NCBI GenBank assembly: GCA_037893225.1
Contig: JAZGUH010000103.1
Span: 930,001 to 994,000 of the forward strand
DNA from: Hippasteria phrygiana
Taxonomy: Eukaryota > Echinodermata > Asteroidea > Valvatida > Goniasteridae
Direction of reading: 5' to 3'
Length of the DNA: 64,000 bases
Under the pieces are notes generated by a model. The model had not been told where the DNA came from, ran no database searches, and saw only the letters and a list, made by a program, of their open reading frames with translations. Made by a program: the position numbers and the translations under genes. Shown piece after piece: positions 27,349-37,443 of the stretch. Position 1 is the first letter of the stretch. Every line of letters begins with the position of its first letter.

Positions 27349-28164
27349 ACTGTTTATTTGTTATTAAATTGATACTAATGACTTGGCACGGACATGTTGT
27401 AGACATAAGTTTAAGTTGAAAGTTGCATCAGTATGAGGACTTCCTCAACATGTCGACAAACCCTCTCAATAGAGGTGGGCATCTTTAAAACCTGAAAAGG
27501 TGCAAAAGATGACCTATTTTTGGCTACGGTGCAAAGTGACAAGGATTATTAAGAAATCCTCTTGAATATGCATAACTATCCCAATATCTTGGCTAAACAC
27601 ATCACTCCTGTAATGCGCATTTAGTACAAGGGTAAGTACATCTTTCCCCAATTAGGCCAGTAGTTAATATTTTCACAACAACAAAAAAGACATACAACAT
27701 ACAAATGAGAGATACTATGGTCGCACATCAAACGAGCCAATTCATAGAAAAACCTCCTCAAAAGGGATGAAGTTTGTTACACAAAAGCATTGAAGGCAAC
27801 AATATTGTTAATGATGAAAAGGGCAAGGTTTCATTCGTAGCCCAACTTCCTTAAATACAAGGAAAGACCTCTGAATGTGACTGTAAAAGCAGGCTGTTAG
27901 GACCGATACCCACATCAAGGGTTGACATCTCCTTAAAGGATTCTGTCGCAGTGTGATCTTATAAACACGACCAGACATGTGATCTGGGAACAGAACTTAC
28001 CACCTGGCTATAATCACTCAAATATGCATCAACTAGCACAAAAGATGTGCAACTGTAAAATGTTGACAAGCAGGCAAAACATTTACCGCAACTGTATGTT
28101 TTGAAAATAAGGTCAAAAGATTTGATGTAGGAATGAGATGAAAATTTATTTATTTCCACATTCA

Positions 28165-28342
28165 AAAGGCCAATTTACACATACGAGACTTTGTTGTGCA
28201 ACACTGACGCACGATTTTCAAAATACACACAAATCAATAATGTCTCATCGCATGACTTTGTCGCGAAAATGGAAAAACACTAATTAAATTTTGTGAATAA
28301 AGAAAGTCACGCGAGTAAGTCGCACATGTGTAAACTGGCTTT
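28165..28342 (+). mobile_element. 178-bp MITE with AAAGGCC-type ends
   Basis: The left end AAAGGCCAATTTACACATAC pairs with the right end ATGTGTAAACTGGCTTT in inverted orientation. I do not see a clear target duplication. It lies just downstream of the transposase gene. Confidence 0.55.
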
Positions 28343-28491
28343 AACATAACATAGAAACATACTTTTGCAACACTCAAGCCCATTGCAGACTCTGCTAATG
28401 TTACAAAAGTTTAAGCCAAAAGTTTCACCGGTATGGTGACTTCTCAAATACAAGAGAATATATCTGGGTCTTACTTACTATACAATCAAAT

Positions 28492-30087
28492 TCAGTGCGG
28501 CAGGTTTGAGAAGAAAGACTGATATTCAGGATGAGATATTACAGGTGTTTTCCCTGCACACAAACTATGAAGGTCCTCATATTTGGCCTGTGAAAGTCTC
28601 GGGGGTGCAAGGTAGTACAACGGATTTGGCTCTATCACTTCGCCCCCACTGCGGCGTGTGTTACCAACTTTCAGTACAGAGAACTCTTGATCTGCATGTG
28701 AGTACTTGAATCTCACTTCATCAGGTTTGGTCTTCATAAGCCTAATTTCCATGAATTTTTTCCAATCTATATTCTTGCCATCCTCTGACGATCGAACTCG
28801 CAGCATCCCCCGCTTTTGGCTGTATAACTTCCAGTCAATGATGTCCGAAGACTGAACAGGTATGATGCGATATGGGCGGGGTGACTTCCTTGCCATTTTA
28901 CATATGGTAAGAAGTTGTGATGGAACTATGATCTCACCTACTTGCTTCACTGCATGCTCAATGCAGCTATGCATAGAGTCGCCTTCGGACTGGCCGTGAT
29001 TGGTCTCAAAAAAGGATAAAGTTATGACCTCTACAGATTTTGAGAGACCTACAAAGTACAACATCATTGCGGGAAGGATAGAATTTTTGTTTTGGCCAAC
29101 ACATCCATCACTGAACAAGTTGATTTCCTGAACTCCTTTGTCATCGGCAAGCTGTAAAAAGCGGTATAAATGTGAAGCTATCTCGCATGACCCTCGCTTT
29201 GTCTGTCCTTCATGAGACAGGAAACAAAACCCGTCTTTGCTACCTAGATCATAAATGGTGAAATTAAAACAGGCAAGACGGCGCTTATAAAAGAGCTCTG
29301 ACCTTGCTGACTGCGGTAAGTATATAACCTGTTGCAGGTCAAACACAGCGGCACAAAACGATGTGTCACCCAATGCTCTCTCTTTTGCCAACTGTTTACA
29401 CTCTCTTGCCTTTTCTTTTTCAACTTGATGCCTGTCATATTCATCCTGAAGCCCTGCTTTATCTTCGACAGTTCCTCGTCGATATGCGTCACATAGGCCA
29501 CAAAGGTCCTTTTTGGGATGATGGAATTTGAGATTGAGTGACTTAAATACAGATTTATAGAGTGAAATTGAGGCACCATTTGGATGGTTCTGTTTGTACA
29601 TGTTATACATTATCTGATAGTTTAGATCGGAGGAGAGATATTGTGATTTACTGCTTGCCCTGCAATAATGTGACTCCATTCGAGGAAAGAGATTGATGTG
29701 CTGCTTTACCTCAGCTCGAAGTTGCTCATCTTTATGCAGGTTCTGTCTTCCACCCCTCCTCTCTCCATCAAATAAACCGCATGGACCCTGTTTGTCGACT
29801 ACTGTACGAACTTGTCGTTCGGATATTCCGAGAGTGGTAAGAAACATACACCTGCAAACCTTCCTTTTACTGAATCTGTCGTTGTTACATGGAAGAAAAT
29901 ATGTACGGGTAAGGCTCTTTCTACCGTCTTTACCAGCTAGTGGCTCAACTAGTACATGGCGATTTAACCACTCTCTTTGTAGTTGTAAATTACCAAGATC
30001 ATAATACATATTACGGAGGGATTGACGCTCTTCTTGTGTAAACTTACAACAATCCAGATTTCTGGCACTGCAGCTTGTGCAGGGGCT
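28492..30087 (-). CDS. Transposase catalytic part, after the in-frame stop
   Basis: The frame is open from just after the TAG to a stop at 28492; the first Met is at 30009 (505 residues from there). The 26 codons upstream of that Met also look coding (CTSCS, then LDCCKFTQEERQS), so the Met is probably not the real start. Numbering from it, a helix-turn-helix-like stretch lies near 59-76, a Cys pair CGLC at 170-173, and an RNase-H-like core follows. That core has FDLQQ (D224), YKRRLACFNF, FSDGCVGQNKN (D301) and NHGQSEGDSMHSCIE (E342/D344). These match the DUF7869-type family found in many invertebrate genomes, probably transposases. Assignment to Sola is tentative. Confidence 0.7.
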   Translation of the reverse strand, partial: SPCTSCSARNLDCCKFTQEERQSLRNMYYDLGNLQLQREWLNRHVLVEPLAGKDGRKSLTRTYFLPCNNDRFSKRKVCRCMFLTTLGISERQVRTVVDKQGPCGLFDGERRGGRQNLHKDEQLRAEVKQHINLFPRMESHYCRASSKSQYLSSDLNYQIMYNMYKQNHPNGASISLYKSVFKSLNLKFHHPKKDLCGLCDAYRRGTVEDKAGLQDEYDRHQVEKEKARECKQLAKERALGDTSFCAAVFDLQQVIYLPQSARSELFYKRRLACFNFTIYDLGSKDGFCFLSHEGQTKRGSCEIASHLYRFLQLADDKGVQEINLFSDGCVGQNKNSILPAMMLYFVGLSKSVEVITLSFFETNHGQSEGDSMHSCIEHAVKQVGEIIVPSQLLTICKMARKSPRPYRIIPVQSSDIIDWKLYSQKRGMLRVRSSEDGKNIDWKKFMEIRLMKTKPDEVRFKYSHADQEFSVLKVGNTRRSGGEVIEPNPLYYLAPPRLSQAKYEDLHSLCAGKTPVISHPEYQSFFSNLPH

Positions 30088-30090
30088 CTA
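30088..30090 (-). other. In-frame TAG separating the two halves of the transposase
   Basis: On the minus strand the codons AGC TCG ATC TAG AGC CCC TGC run straight through. The frame is the same on both sides and no GT/AG pair removes the stop. The next base is A, not the C seen in common readthrough contexts. Confidence 0.8.
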
Positions 30091-31946
30091 GATCGAGCTA
30101 TTTCTCCTTGCTGGCATCTGTTTGTCTGTTTTTTCGGAGTTATAAGCCTCTCCCTTATTCCTGTTGGATTTAACCATGTAATTGCGGCTCTTTCGTCTCT
30201 TTGCTGGAGGTGGATCAAAAACCCTCGGTTCCCCATCCACTTGAAAGTTATCTGGTCTCAGCTCGTTTCCAACTGAGGTACTTGAAGGCAAAACCGTCTC
30301 CGTCTGAGACAAATTTGAACAAGTCTGAAATGATGCACTGCTGAGAGATTGAAGAGAATCAAGAACACTTGACGACGGAGGAACACTACTGCCGGTATGA
30401 GATGCTGATGGAGGAACACCACTGCCAGCACAAGATGCTGGCAAGGCAGCTACGCTACAACCGCTGTAGTTCGGCAAAGTACCAAAAAGAGAGGGAACTT
30501 TCTGAGTGTCAAGAATGCTTGATGATGGCCCAACAGAATTCCCAGCACAAGATACTGGCGAAGATGATGCAATACAGCCACTATTACAGTTCCGAAGAGC
30601 ATCAAGACAAGATTGAACTATCTGAGAGGCAAGAACGCTTGATGGCGGAACAGCACTACGAAAACTAGATACTGGCAAAGATGATGCAACACAGCCACCA
30701 TTAGACTTCTGAAGTTCATCAAGACAAGATGGAACTGTCTGAGAGACAAGAACTCTTGATGATGGAGGAACATCACTACCAGCACACGATACTGGCAAAG
30801 ATGTAATACATCCACCACTAGAGTTCTGAAGGACATCAAGACAAGATGGAACTGTCTGATGAGAAGCAAGACTGGTTGAGGATGGTGGAACATCACTACA
30901 AGCACAAGATACTGGCAAAGCTGATGCAATACAGCCACAACTAGACTTCTGAAGTGTATCAGGACAAGTAGGAGCTGTCCGAGAAGCAATACTGCTTGAC
31001 GTTGCAGGAACAGAACTACCAGTACAAGGTACTGTCAAGGTTGATGTAGCGTAGCCGCCATTGGAGTTCTGAAGTTTATCAAGACAACGTGCAGCTGTCT
31101 GAAAAGCAAGACCACTTGACGATGGTGGAACATCACTACCAGCACACGATACTGGCAAAGATGATGTAATACAGCCACCAATAGACTTCTGAAGTTTATC
31201 AAGACAAGATGGAACTGTCTGGGAGACAAAAACTCTTGATGATGGAGGAACATCACTACCAGCACTCGATACTGGCAAAGATGCAATACATCCACCACTA
31301 GAGTTCTGAAGGACATTAAGACAAGATGGAACTGTCTGATGAGAAGCAAGACCACTTGACGATGGTGGAACATCACTACCAGCACAAGATACTGGCAAAG
31401 ATGATGTAATACAGCCACCACTAGAGTTCCGAAAAGCATCAACACAAGATTGAACTATCTGAGAGACAAGAATGCTTGACGATGCAGGAACAGAACTATC
31501 AGCACAGGATACTGGCAAAGCTGCCTTATCAAAAGATTCTTTATGTTTCTGGTGCCTATCTTCTGTTACTAGTTTGTTGTTTTCCAGAAACAAAGGAATA
31601 GGATCCGATATCATATGTGCCTCAGATACGACTGGAATTGGGACTACAGCAATAGTACTAGGCAAGGAAACAGGAAAAGACCTTGTTGACTGGTCTACTA
31701 TAGTTCCAAGAGATGGAGCTGTTGACACAGGTAATACTGTCTGACCTTCAATTGCAAACTGATCATTCACATCAATTGCACAAAGGTGAACATTATGTGA
31801 AGTGCATTTATCATCTGTTACAAAATGATCAAAACATAAAAAGCACAAGCATTCATGACAAGCTGCAAACACTTCTTTGTCACAAAAGAAGTTATCACAA
31901 GATGCTGGCTGTGTTGGATCCTTCTCGGAGGCATGTGCAGCAACAC
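30088..31946 (-). CDS. N-terminal part of the same exon: zinc cluster and 40-residue repeats
   Basis: The exon starts after a CTGCAG acceptor at 31947-31950 in phase with the upstream exon. It opens with a Cys/His-rich segment spaced like a zinc-binding site (SCDNFFC, ACHECLC, CFDHF, CTSH). A long Ser/Val/Pro/Cys-rich region of about 9.5 repeats of 40 residues follows, then a basic stretch (PPPAKRRKSRNY) that could be a nuclear localisation signal, then NKGEAYN. It ends at TAG. The same frame continues beyond the stop into the transposase core, so both halves were once one protein. Confidence 0.65.
30340..31520 (-). repeat. Coding tandem repeat, about 120 bp x 9.5
   Basis: Each unit encodes a variant of LPVSCAGSDVPPSSSGLAS followed by QTVPSCLDVLQNSSGGCI and two or three linker residues. 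Because 120 is a multiple of three, copy-number change would keep the frame. Units 2/6, 3/7 and 1/8 are most alike (HQTVPSCL, RVxVSQTVPSCL, SQIVQSC), which suggests block duplication of several units. The region has no predicted catalytic role. Confidence 0.85.
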
Positions 31947-32120
31947 CTGCAGATAAAAAAGCAAAATAAAGAAAAAAACCAAAACAATTAATTCGCACAT
32001 TAACACCTCAGATTAAGAAATTATAACACGACCTTTACATTGGAAAGCATGTTTGATTTAATGTTGGATTTTGCACTCAATAATTTTGGGACAAGCGTAC
32101 GGACAAGAGAATCATTATTA

Positions 32121-32244
32121 GTTATCTCACAAGCTCGAGTGACACGCAATAATGTAGTGTGTCCGTGTCCCATATGCCACAAGGCATATGGGACGCACGA
32201 CGCAATACATTATTCCGTGTTCCACTGAGCGCGAGTGGGATAAC
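32121..32244 (+). mobile_element. 124-bp foldback with GTTATC/GATAAC ends
   Basis: The two halves are imperfect inverted copies around a perfect centre CCATATGCC/ACAA/GGCATATGG. The ends read GTTATCTCAC and GTGGGATAAC. Half of this module recurs in the Myb-partner intron at 55718-55780, next to the same TIR. Confidence 0.65.
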
Positions 32245-32246
32245 GA

Positions 32247-32974
32247 ATTTATCTTCAAGCAAACTTGACGCACAGTAAACGCACGCATCCTAGAAAAGCA
32301 CACAATAAATTTGATACGCGGGGTGCAATATAGCCGTGCAATAAGGGGATAAAAGTGTGATGACCCAGTCTTTACCACGTCAATAATAATTGAGAAGGGG
32401 CGTGACCGCTGTTGATGGACCGAGCCACTAACAGCGGTAACGACCCTTCAAGGTTATTATTGACTGGTAAAGAGCGGGTCATCACATTTTTATCCCCATT
32501 CATAAATGCCTCCTTACAAAAATGCAAAAACTCAAGTAAAAAGGACAAAAGCTTTTTCACCCCACTTTTTCTCCCATTTGCTCAGTACGAAACACATGCG
32601 TACGTATCGGCCTTGTGAGCACGTGAAGGCGCTCCGCGCCTGTCTGTTCTGTGCGCGTACGCACACGCACGAGATGCAGCGTTTTATATGCGTGCATTAG
32701 CATTGTCTTACATTATGAAGTTCAGTTCATCTTGTGCGTGCATCTACGTTCTCCCTAATGCATATCGGCTGAGAACAGCTGATTATGAAGCGCCGTAATT
32801 AAACAACTTCCAGCCGTGTTTAAACAACTGTTAAACACACCCACGTGACCGGCTCTCGACCAATAGGGATCGTGAAACTCGCTGAGGCATTTATGAATAT
32901 GGGATAATATCACACTGTTGTTGCTATGGACAGACCAATCAGGATCGAGGATTAAAGTTTGCTTGAAGATAAAA
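32247..32974 (-). mobile_element. TIR element in the transposase intron (TTTATCTTCAAGCAAACTT ends)
   Basis: The left end at 32247-32266 and the right end at 32955-32973 are inverted copies with the core TTTATCTTCAAGCAAACTT. The same 20-bp ends bound 55420-55715. The right end lies only about 25 bp after the 5' splice site of the minus-strand gene. It contains a nested foldback and no coding region. Confidence 0.65.
32345..32497 (+). mobile_element. 153-bp near-perfect foldback element
   Basis: Arms of about 45 bases (32345-32389 and 32454-32497) start GGGGATAAAAGTGTGATGAC and end CATCACATTTTTATCCCC. A second inner hairpin pairs ACCGCTGTT with AACAGCGGT. A deleted relative lies at 33482-33549. 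Confidence 0.75.
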
Positions 32975-32999
32975 AGCAATAATAGCAAAATGTATGTAC

Positions 33000-33241
33000 C
33001 TGCTTCCTTTCGGGGACAGAGCTTTGACAGGGGAACGTCAGAGTCAGAATCAGAACTCTGTTCTGATGCGTTGTTCTCGATGTCTAAAACATGCCCAATC
33101 CAGGTGGCCGCACCCCATCTCATTGAAACTCTTGAACCTGGTTTCAGATGCTGGGTTGAGAAGGACAAGTCTTTCAGAGAGACAACATTTTTGGAATTAT
33201 CTGCCTCCCACTGTACTAGCACGTCTCTATCTGGAACCAAC
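33000..33241 (-). CDS. Transposase exon encoding a tudor-like segment
   Basis: A 242-nt exon between TTTTTAG and GTACAT. It encodes LVPDRDVLVQWEAD, then HLKPGSRVSMRWGAATWIG and HVLDIENN, then an acidic Ser/Asp run. The W/G spacing resembles small tudor/agenet-like beta domains, but this is a visual judgement. Its phases fit both neighbouring exons. Confidence 0.6.
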
Positions 33242-33481
33242 CTAAAAATATAATAAGTCCAGAAAGATTATGTAAAGTGAAGTTGTCAAGCAACAAACCT
33301 TAAAGGCAACTTGTTTTCATGCACATGTGCTACAAAAACCGCATAACAGCAAACTACACAGCAAACTACACTATAAACGATCTAGAGTCGAGTCGAGTCT
33401 AGTGTAATCGATTCTGCACAATGAGTGTAAGTTTGTATACAATATTGGTGGTCTCGATACCGAGACCAGGAAAATACTGAG

Positions 33482-33549
33482 ACCAGTCAATAATAACCTC
33501 GAAAGGTCCATTAACAGCGGTCACGCCCCTCCTTGGTTATCCCCTTATT
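33482..33549 (-). mobile_element. Deleted relative of the 153-bp foldback
   Basis: It starts CCAGTCAATAATAACC, continues with ATTAACAGCGGTCACGCCCC and ends TTATCCCC. It matches the reverse complement of the centre and one arm of 32345-32497 with the inner hairpin shortened. It lies in the next intron upstream. Confidence 0.6.
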
Positions 33550-33912
33550 AATGCTTGGAATCAAACCTCTGTTATTGATTAAAGGCAAACCAACCAACTA
33601 CCTTTCTAGTACTTTATTGGGTTGACTCATGTAAGTGCCTCAATCAATGAACTATCAACCATTTGCAACTTTGTAAAACTTACTTTTTCCTTAGAGGCAT
33701 ACTTTACATCTGTCTCATAGCAAATGCACTCTAACCTGCAGTTGGATGATAAGAAATAATATGGAGTGTAAGCAATAGACAATGATTACTTTTTCCATTT
33801 GGATCCCGGAGGAGACTAGGAAAATTTCTCCATTTTATTTTTCACTAATAGTAGCAATAAATGTCACATAGTTTAAGTTAGAATGAACAACGATAGGACA
33901 AATTCACAATGC

Positions 33913-34006
33913 AGGTACACAGTTGGTCAAAGTTGGATACATACTGAAATTAACTTCTTTTTAGTATGTATCTGACTATGTATCCGAATTTGACAAACTG
34001 TGTACC
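33913..34006 (+). repeat. 30-bp-arm hairpin in an intron
   Basis: GGTACACAGTTGGTCAAAGT at 33913 pairs with AAACTGTGTACC ending at 34006, with about 33 bases between the arms and a few mismatches. It is probably a small foldback element. Confidence 0.6.
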
Positions 34007-34040
34007 TACTACCTAAATTGCAAAGGTTCACTAGACTTAC

Positions 34041-34092
34041 CGTTTGTCTTTCCGAACAGTCAGTGCAGATACGCCTAGACTTCTACATCGAC
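34041..34092 (-). CDS. Transposase exon, 52 nt
   Basis: It lies between a CTTCAG acceptor and a GTAAGT donor. It encodes RCRSLGVSALTVRKDKR across its junctions, in phase with the exons on both sides. It is too short to name alone; joining in phase is the support. Confidence 0.55.
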
Positions 34093-34252
34093 CTGAAGTT
34101 GGATGAAAGATACAAATAGGTACCTTATTTCATGCCATTTAAAAAAAAGTTTGAAATGATCACTTGAATTAGTATACAATGTAAAATGTAAAGGTACAAG
34201 AAATGTACAGTTTAAGTTAGAGCATCTGAACACAAACCGATGAACCTGACAC

Positions 34253-34504
34253 CTGTTGTTGCTTTGAAAAAAACTAAGGATGAATCATTAGACCGAGGCT
34301 GCATGCCTACTGAAATGTTCATTGCCACCATATTGCTGGGATTATGTGGGAAAATAATGAAATGTTGTGGTATATACTGGGGTACATAACCAGAGAAAAT
34401 GTGTGCCAAGTCGGTTGAAACGTTGTTGCAATTGTCTCCATCTAGCAATGTAATGTGCAAATTAAAGTATGTTGCGGCCAATTTTGCTTTATCACCCACA
34501 CCAT
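34253..34504 (-). CDS. Transposase 5' exon, 252 nt
   Basis: It lies between acceptor ACTACTAG and donor GTGTCA. It encodes GVGDKAKLAATYFNLHITLL and about 60 further residues. Its end supplies one base to the next exon, matching that exon's phase. No domain is recognised. Confidence 0.55.
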
Positions 34505-34603
34505 CTAGTAGTCGCTATATTGTCCTTATGGATCAAACATGATCACCATCGATTGGCAGACGCAAAGAGTGCACAAGAGCTGGCCTACTTTACATGCACT
34601 TAC

Positions 34604-34672
34604 CTTTTGTGTGGAGCTGTTTAATGAAGCCACTCCAAACACTGATCAGCAACACATACACCCCACATGACC
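34604..34672 (-). CDS. Transposase 5' exon, 69 nt
   Basis: It lies between CAACCTGCAG and GTAAGT, both strong splice signals. In the phase set by the next exon it encodes SCGVYVLLISVWSGFIKQLH. SCGVYVL recalls the catalytic-Cys segment (DCGVFVL-type) of Ulp1-like peptidases, but no catalytic His/Asp segment was found upstream, so that idea is weak. Confidence 0.45.
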
Positions 34673-35897
34673 CTGCAGGTTGAAAAACAAAGGATTTAAA
34701 ATGAATAATTTTTGAACTGTAACTACAAAACATAAATTATCTTCACAACATATTCCTTTTCATGACGTTTTCACAGCTTTCCCAATAATTGTATGCATTG
34801 TTATATTTGCCTCATGTAGTTGAAATAAAATACTGAATTAAAAGTTAATTTACTCTCCAAAATATGGAGCAAAATATGGAGGAAAAAAACCTGCTCATTC
34901 TGAGCAATAAATATTATTGGTTTGTATATAATTTGAGCATATTTTTTTTTAACTCACTGTTTTCATTTTCCTTCTGTCAACAGGAAGCAGTTCACTGGAA
35001 CATCATACATGTGCAGGTCGTCAATGCTTAAAGGGCAATGCCCATCCTGTGTTTAAAAAAATGGTCTTGCAGTTCACTTTAATGTTTAGTTTAGGCAGGT
35101 TTTGTATCATGAAATAAAAGTCATCACCTGCATCATTTGTTTTTGCAATTTGTCAAGGAAACTGGTTACTAAATGAAACGCCAGTCTATTCATTACGAAC
35201 ACACATACTGGCCTACAGACTCACTGGTGACATACTAGAGTTTTTTCGAAATTTTTTCACTAAAACAAGATGGAGGGAGACACCCAACTTCTATTTGTTA
35301 CTAATTTCCCAGTCAGAAGACCTCGTGATTTTTCCTGGTAACCCCCCTCCCCCATGAAAAAGTTCTTGCTACATGTACAGTAGGCCTACTGATGACAAAA
35401 TTCACATTTTAAATATTTTGTAGATCTACGCATTACACAGCGATAAACTGAATTTTGGGAAACTACATTCTTTCTGACTTCAGGTTAAAAGTTTTAAATA
35501 AATTTATGCATGGTATGACTTTAAATAATCACTTATTCTTCATTTTAAATGGAAAGTGAATATTTAGCCGGTACTGGTGAGACATGAAATGCTGTTTTGT
35601 AGGAAGTCTTCTCTGCTTGGTTAATATCAGTGACGTATTTTAATACTTATTGGATTTGTTTTCACCCCTATGTACCAGTCCTATTGTTTTCTTGTTTGTT
35701 TTCTTTGGCAGATTTTGTGCCTCGGTTAAAAGTGGTTTATAGTAAACTTTAAATAGTTTTATTTTGCAGTTAATATTAAGCCGGTGACGGCAAAAATGAT
35801 CGGAAATGATAGTTAACCGTTTGTTTTCTCTGATTGGTTTATATCCATGACAGGTTCTGGGATTTGTTTTGCCTATGAAAAAAATCCTCCAAAACCG
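34673..35897. other. Upstream region of the transposase gene
   Basis: There is no clear coding exon. At 34956-35049 the minus strand shows AAACACAG followed by an open stretch DGHCPLSIDDLHMYDVPVNC, which could be another exon, but its donor is unclear. The rest is AT-rich. Confidence 0.4.
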
Positions 35898-36222
35898 TCT
35901 CAACGGTCGAGTTGTCTCAACGGTCGAGTTGTCTCAACGGTCGAGTTGTCTCAACGGTCGAGTTGTCTCAACGGTCGAGTTGTCTCAACGGTCGAGTTGT
36001 CTCAACGGTCGAGTTGTCTAAACGGTCGAGTTGTCTCAACGGTCGAGTTGTCTCAACGGTCGAGTTGTCCCAACGGTCGAGTTGTCCCAACGGTCGAGTT
36101 GTCCCAACGGTCGAGTTGTCCCAACGGTCGAGTTGTCCCAACGGTCGAGTTGTCCCAACGGTCGAGTTGTCCCAACGGTCGAGTTGTCCCAACGGTCGAG
36201 TTGTCCCAACGGTCGAGTTGTC
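35898..36222 (+). repeat. 17-bp minisatellite, about 19 copies
   Basis: The unit is CAACGGTCGAGTTGTCT. Units before about 36065 read TCTC at the joint; all later ones read TCCC, a clean switch of variant along the array. One unit has TCTA. The unit is almost palindromic (CAAC...GTTG). The open frames on both strands come from the repeat. Confidence 0.95.
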
Positions 36223-36495
36223 CGAGCCCCGCTTATGTCATAACATTGGATATTCCGTTAAGACTGCCAGTGCAAAAGTGCCGGCTAAATATCAAAATTC
36301 CAATGACAGTGGATGTGACAGTGGATGTAACGTTAGGCCTAAGTTGGCCTAGGCTCTATTATTACAGGAAAAAAACCACATAAAAACAGCAAATGCCACG
36401 TTCCATTGTGCAGAACACAATGAATGTGCGGTCTGGCTGTAACCGCACACATGCACAGGAAACCAACACAATAAACATTCACCATTTTCTCCTCT

Positions 36496-37337
36496 AGGCC
36501 TAGTCCGAGTAACTTGGACCCTTTATCGCCTTTTTTAACATTTGGAAATGATCTGGCGATAGTAGGGTCCAAGGCAAAGTTAGACGCTGCTCTATTCATT
36601 AATTCAATACGTCATAAATCCAATCAAAAAAAATCATAATTCAACCTTACAACGGCCACCAAAATACTAGATACCCCACCATCTTAACAAGTGGAGTTCC
36701 ATGATCAGAAATTTTACCGTTTAATTCCCAGAGACCCCCGCAGAACATGTCTTTTCGCTTTCTTGGAGTTCAAATAGTGACTCCTCGACCTTGCATGACG
36801 TACGTCACCCTGATGCACAGCGCCCGCATGCACCGCGCGACAACCTGTTTATGCCGGCGACTGTTTCGTGAAGAATTCCCTCCCCCATGACACGCGTGCA
36901 ACCTCGAATCAATATACTACATGTATCTACACACGAACACGTACCGTATACCACTCACGAAACAGTCGCCGGCGCGGCATAAACAGGTTGTCGCGCAGTG
37001 CATGCGGGCGCTGCGCATCAGGGTGACGTCATGCAAGGTCGAGGAGTCACTATTTGAACTCCAAGAAAACAAAAAGACATGTTAATTATTTGGATGTTAA
37101 GTAAACCTTGGTTGGTACATTCATCTGATCATGGAACTACACTTGTTAAGATGGTGGGGTATCTAGTATTTTGGTGGCTGTTGTAAGGTTGAATTATGAT
37201 TTTTTTGATTGGATTTTTGACGTATTGAATTAATGAAAAGAGCAGCGTCTAACTTTGCCTTGGACCCTAGCCGCCAGAGCATGTCCAAATGTTAAAAAAG
37301 GCGATAAAGGGTCCAAGTTACTCGGACTACTCTAGGC
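36496..37337 (+). repeat. 842-bp foldback with arms of about 380 bp
   Basis: The sequence from GGCCTAGTCCGAGTAACTTG is repeated inverted and ends at CAAGTTACTCGGACTACTCT/AGGCC. Both arms carry matching stretches such as ACAACCTGTTTATGCCG and CGGCATAAACAGGTTGT. A loop of about 75 bases separates them. The arms differ by scattered substitutions and small indels. It is non-coding, probably a large MITE or foldback transposon. Confidence 0.85.
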
Positions 37338-37360
37338 CATAAAAGCCCATGCTACATAGG

Positions 37361-37443
37361 CCTACATGTATACATGTATACGAATTACATGTATACATGT
37401 ACATACGAATTACATGTATACATGTACATACGAATTACATGTG
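37361..37443 (+). repeat. 25-bp minisatellite of ACATGTA words
   Basis: CGAATTACATGTATACATG starts at 37381, 37406 and 37431, giving a 25-bp period of about three units with a partial unit before. Confidence 0.8.

Larger units (their letters stand above)
24746..28491. other. AT-rich non-coding part of the 13.85-kb element
   Basis: I see no coding region here. Only short frames occur, with no recognisable motifs. The stretch contains three foldback MITEs, listed separately, and otherwise AT-rich sequence with repeated ACATGTA words. Confidence 0.6.
31947..32999 (-). other. Intron of the transposase gene, filled with MITE modules
   Basis: A 1053-bp intron between GTACAT (donor, at 32999) and CTGCAG (acceptor, at 31947). 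Almost all of it is repeat-derived: a TIR element at 32247-32974, a foldback inside that at 32345-32497, and a second foldback at 32121-32244. Confidence 0.7.
28492..34672 (-). pseudogene. Spliced DDE transposase-like gene (DUF7869-like) with an in-frame stop
   Basis: Five exons can be joined on the minus strand with consistent phases: 34604-34672, 34253-34504, 34041-34092, 33000-33241 and 28492-31946. Donors are GTAAGT, GTGTCA, GTAAGT and GTACAT; acceptors all end AG. The deduced protein has an upstream region of unknown fold, a small beta-rich tudor-like segment around VSMRWGAATWIGHVLD, a Cys/His cluster, a long repeat region and a C-terminal transposase-like core. Further 5' exons probably exist; no start is resolved. 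One TAG at 30088-30090 splits the last exon in frame, so I score the gene as disabled unless readthrough occurs. It is the only gene in the 13.85-kb element and so the likely source of its mobility. Confidence 0.7.

Noticed and set aside
35847..36383. Frames of 146-178 codons in the minisatellite
   Set aside because: The 17-bp unit is open in several frames on both strands; the peptide is a translation of the repeat.
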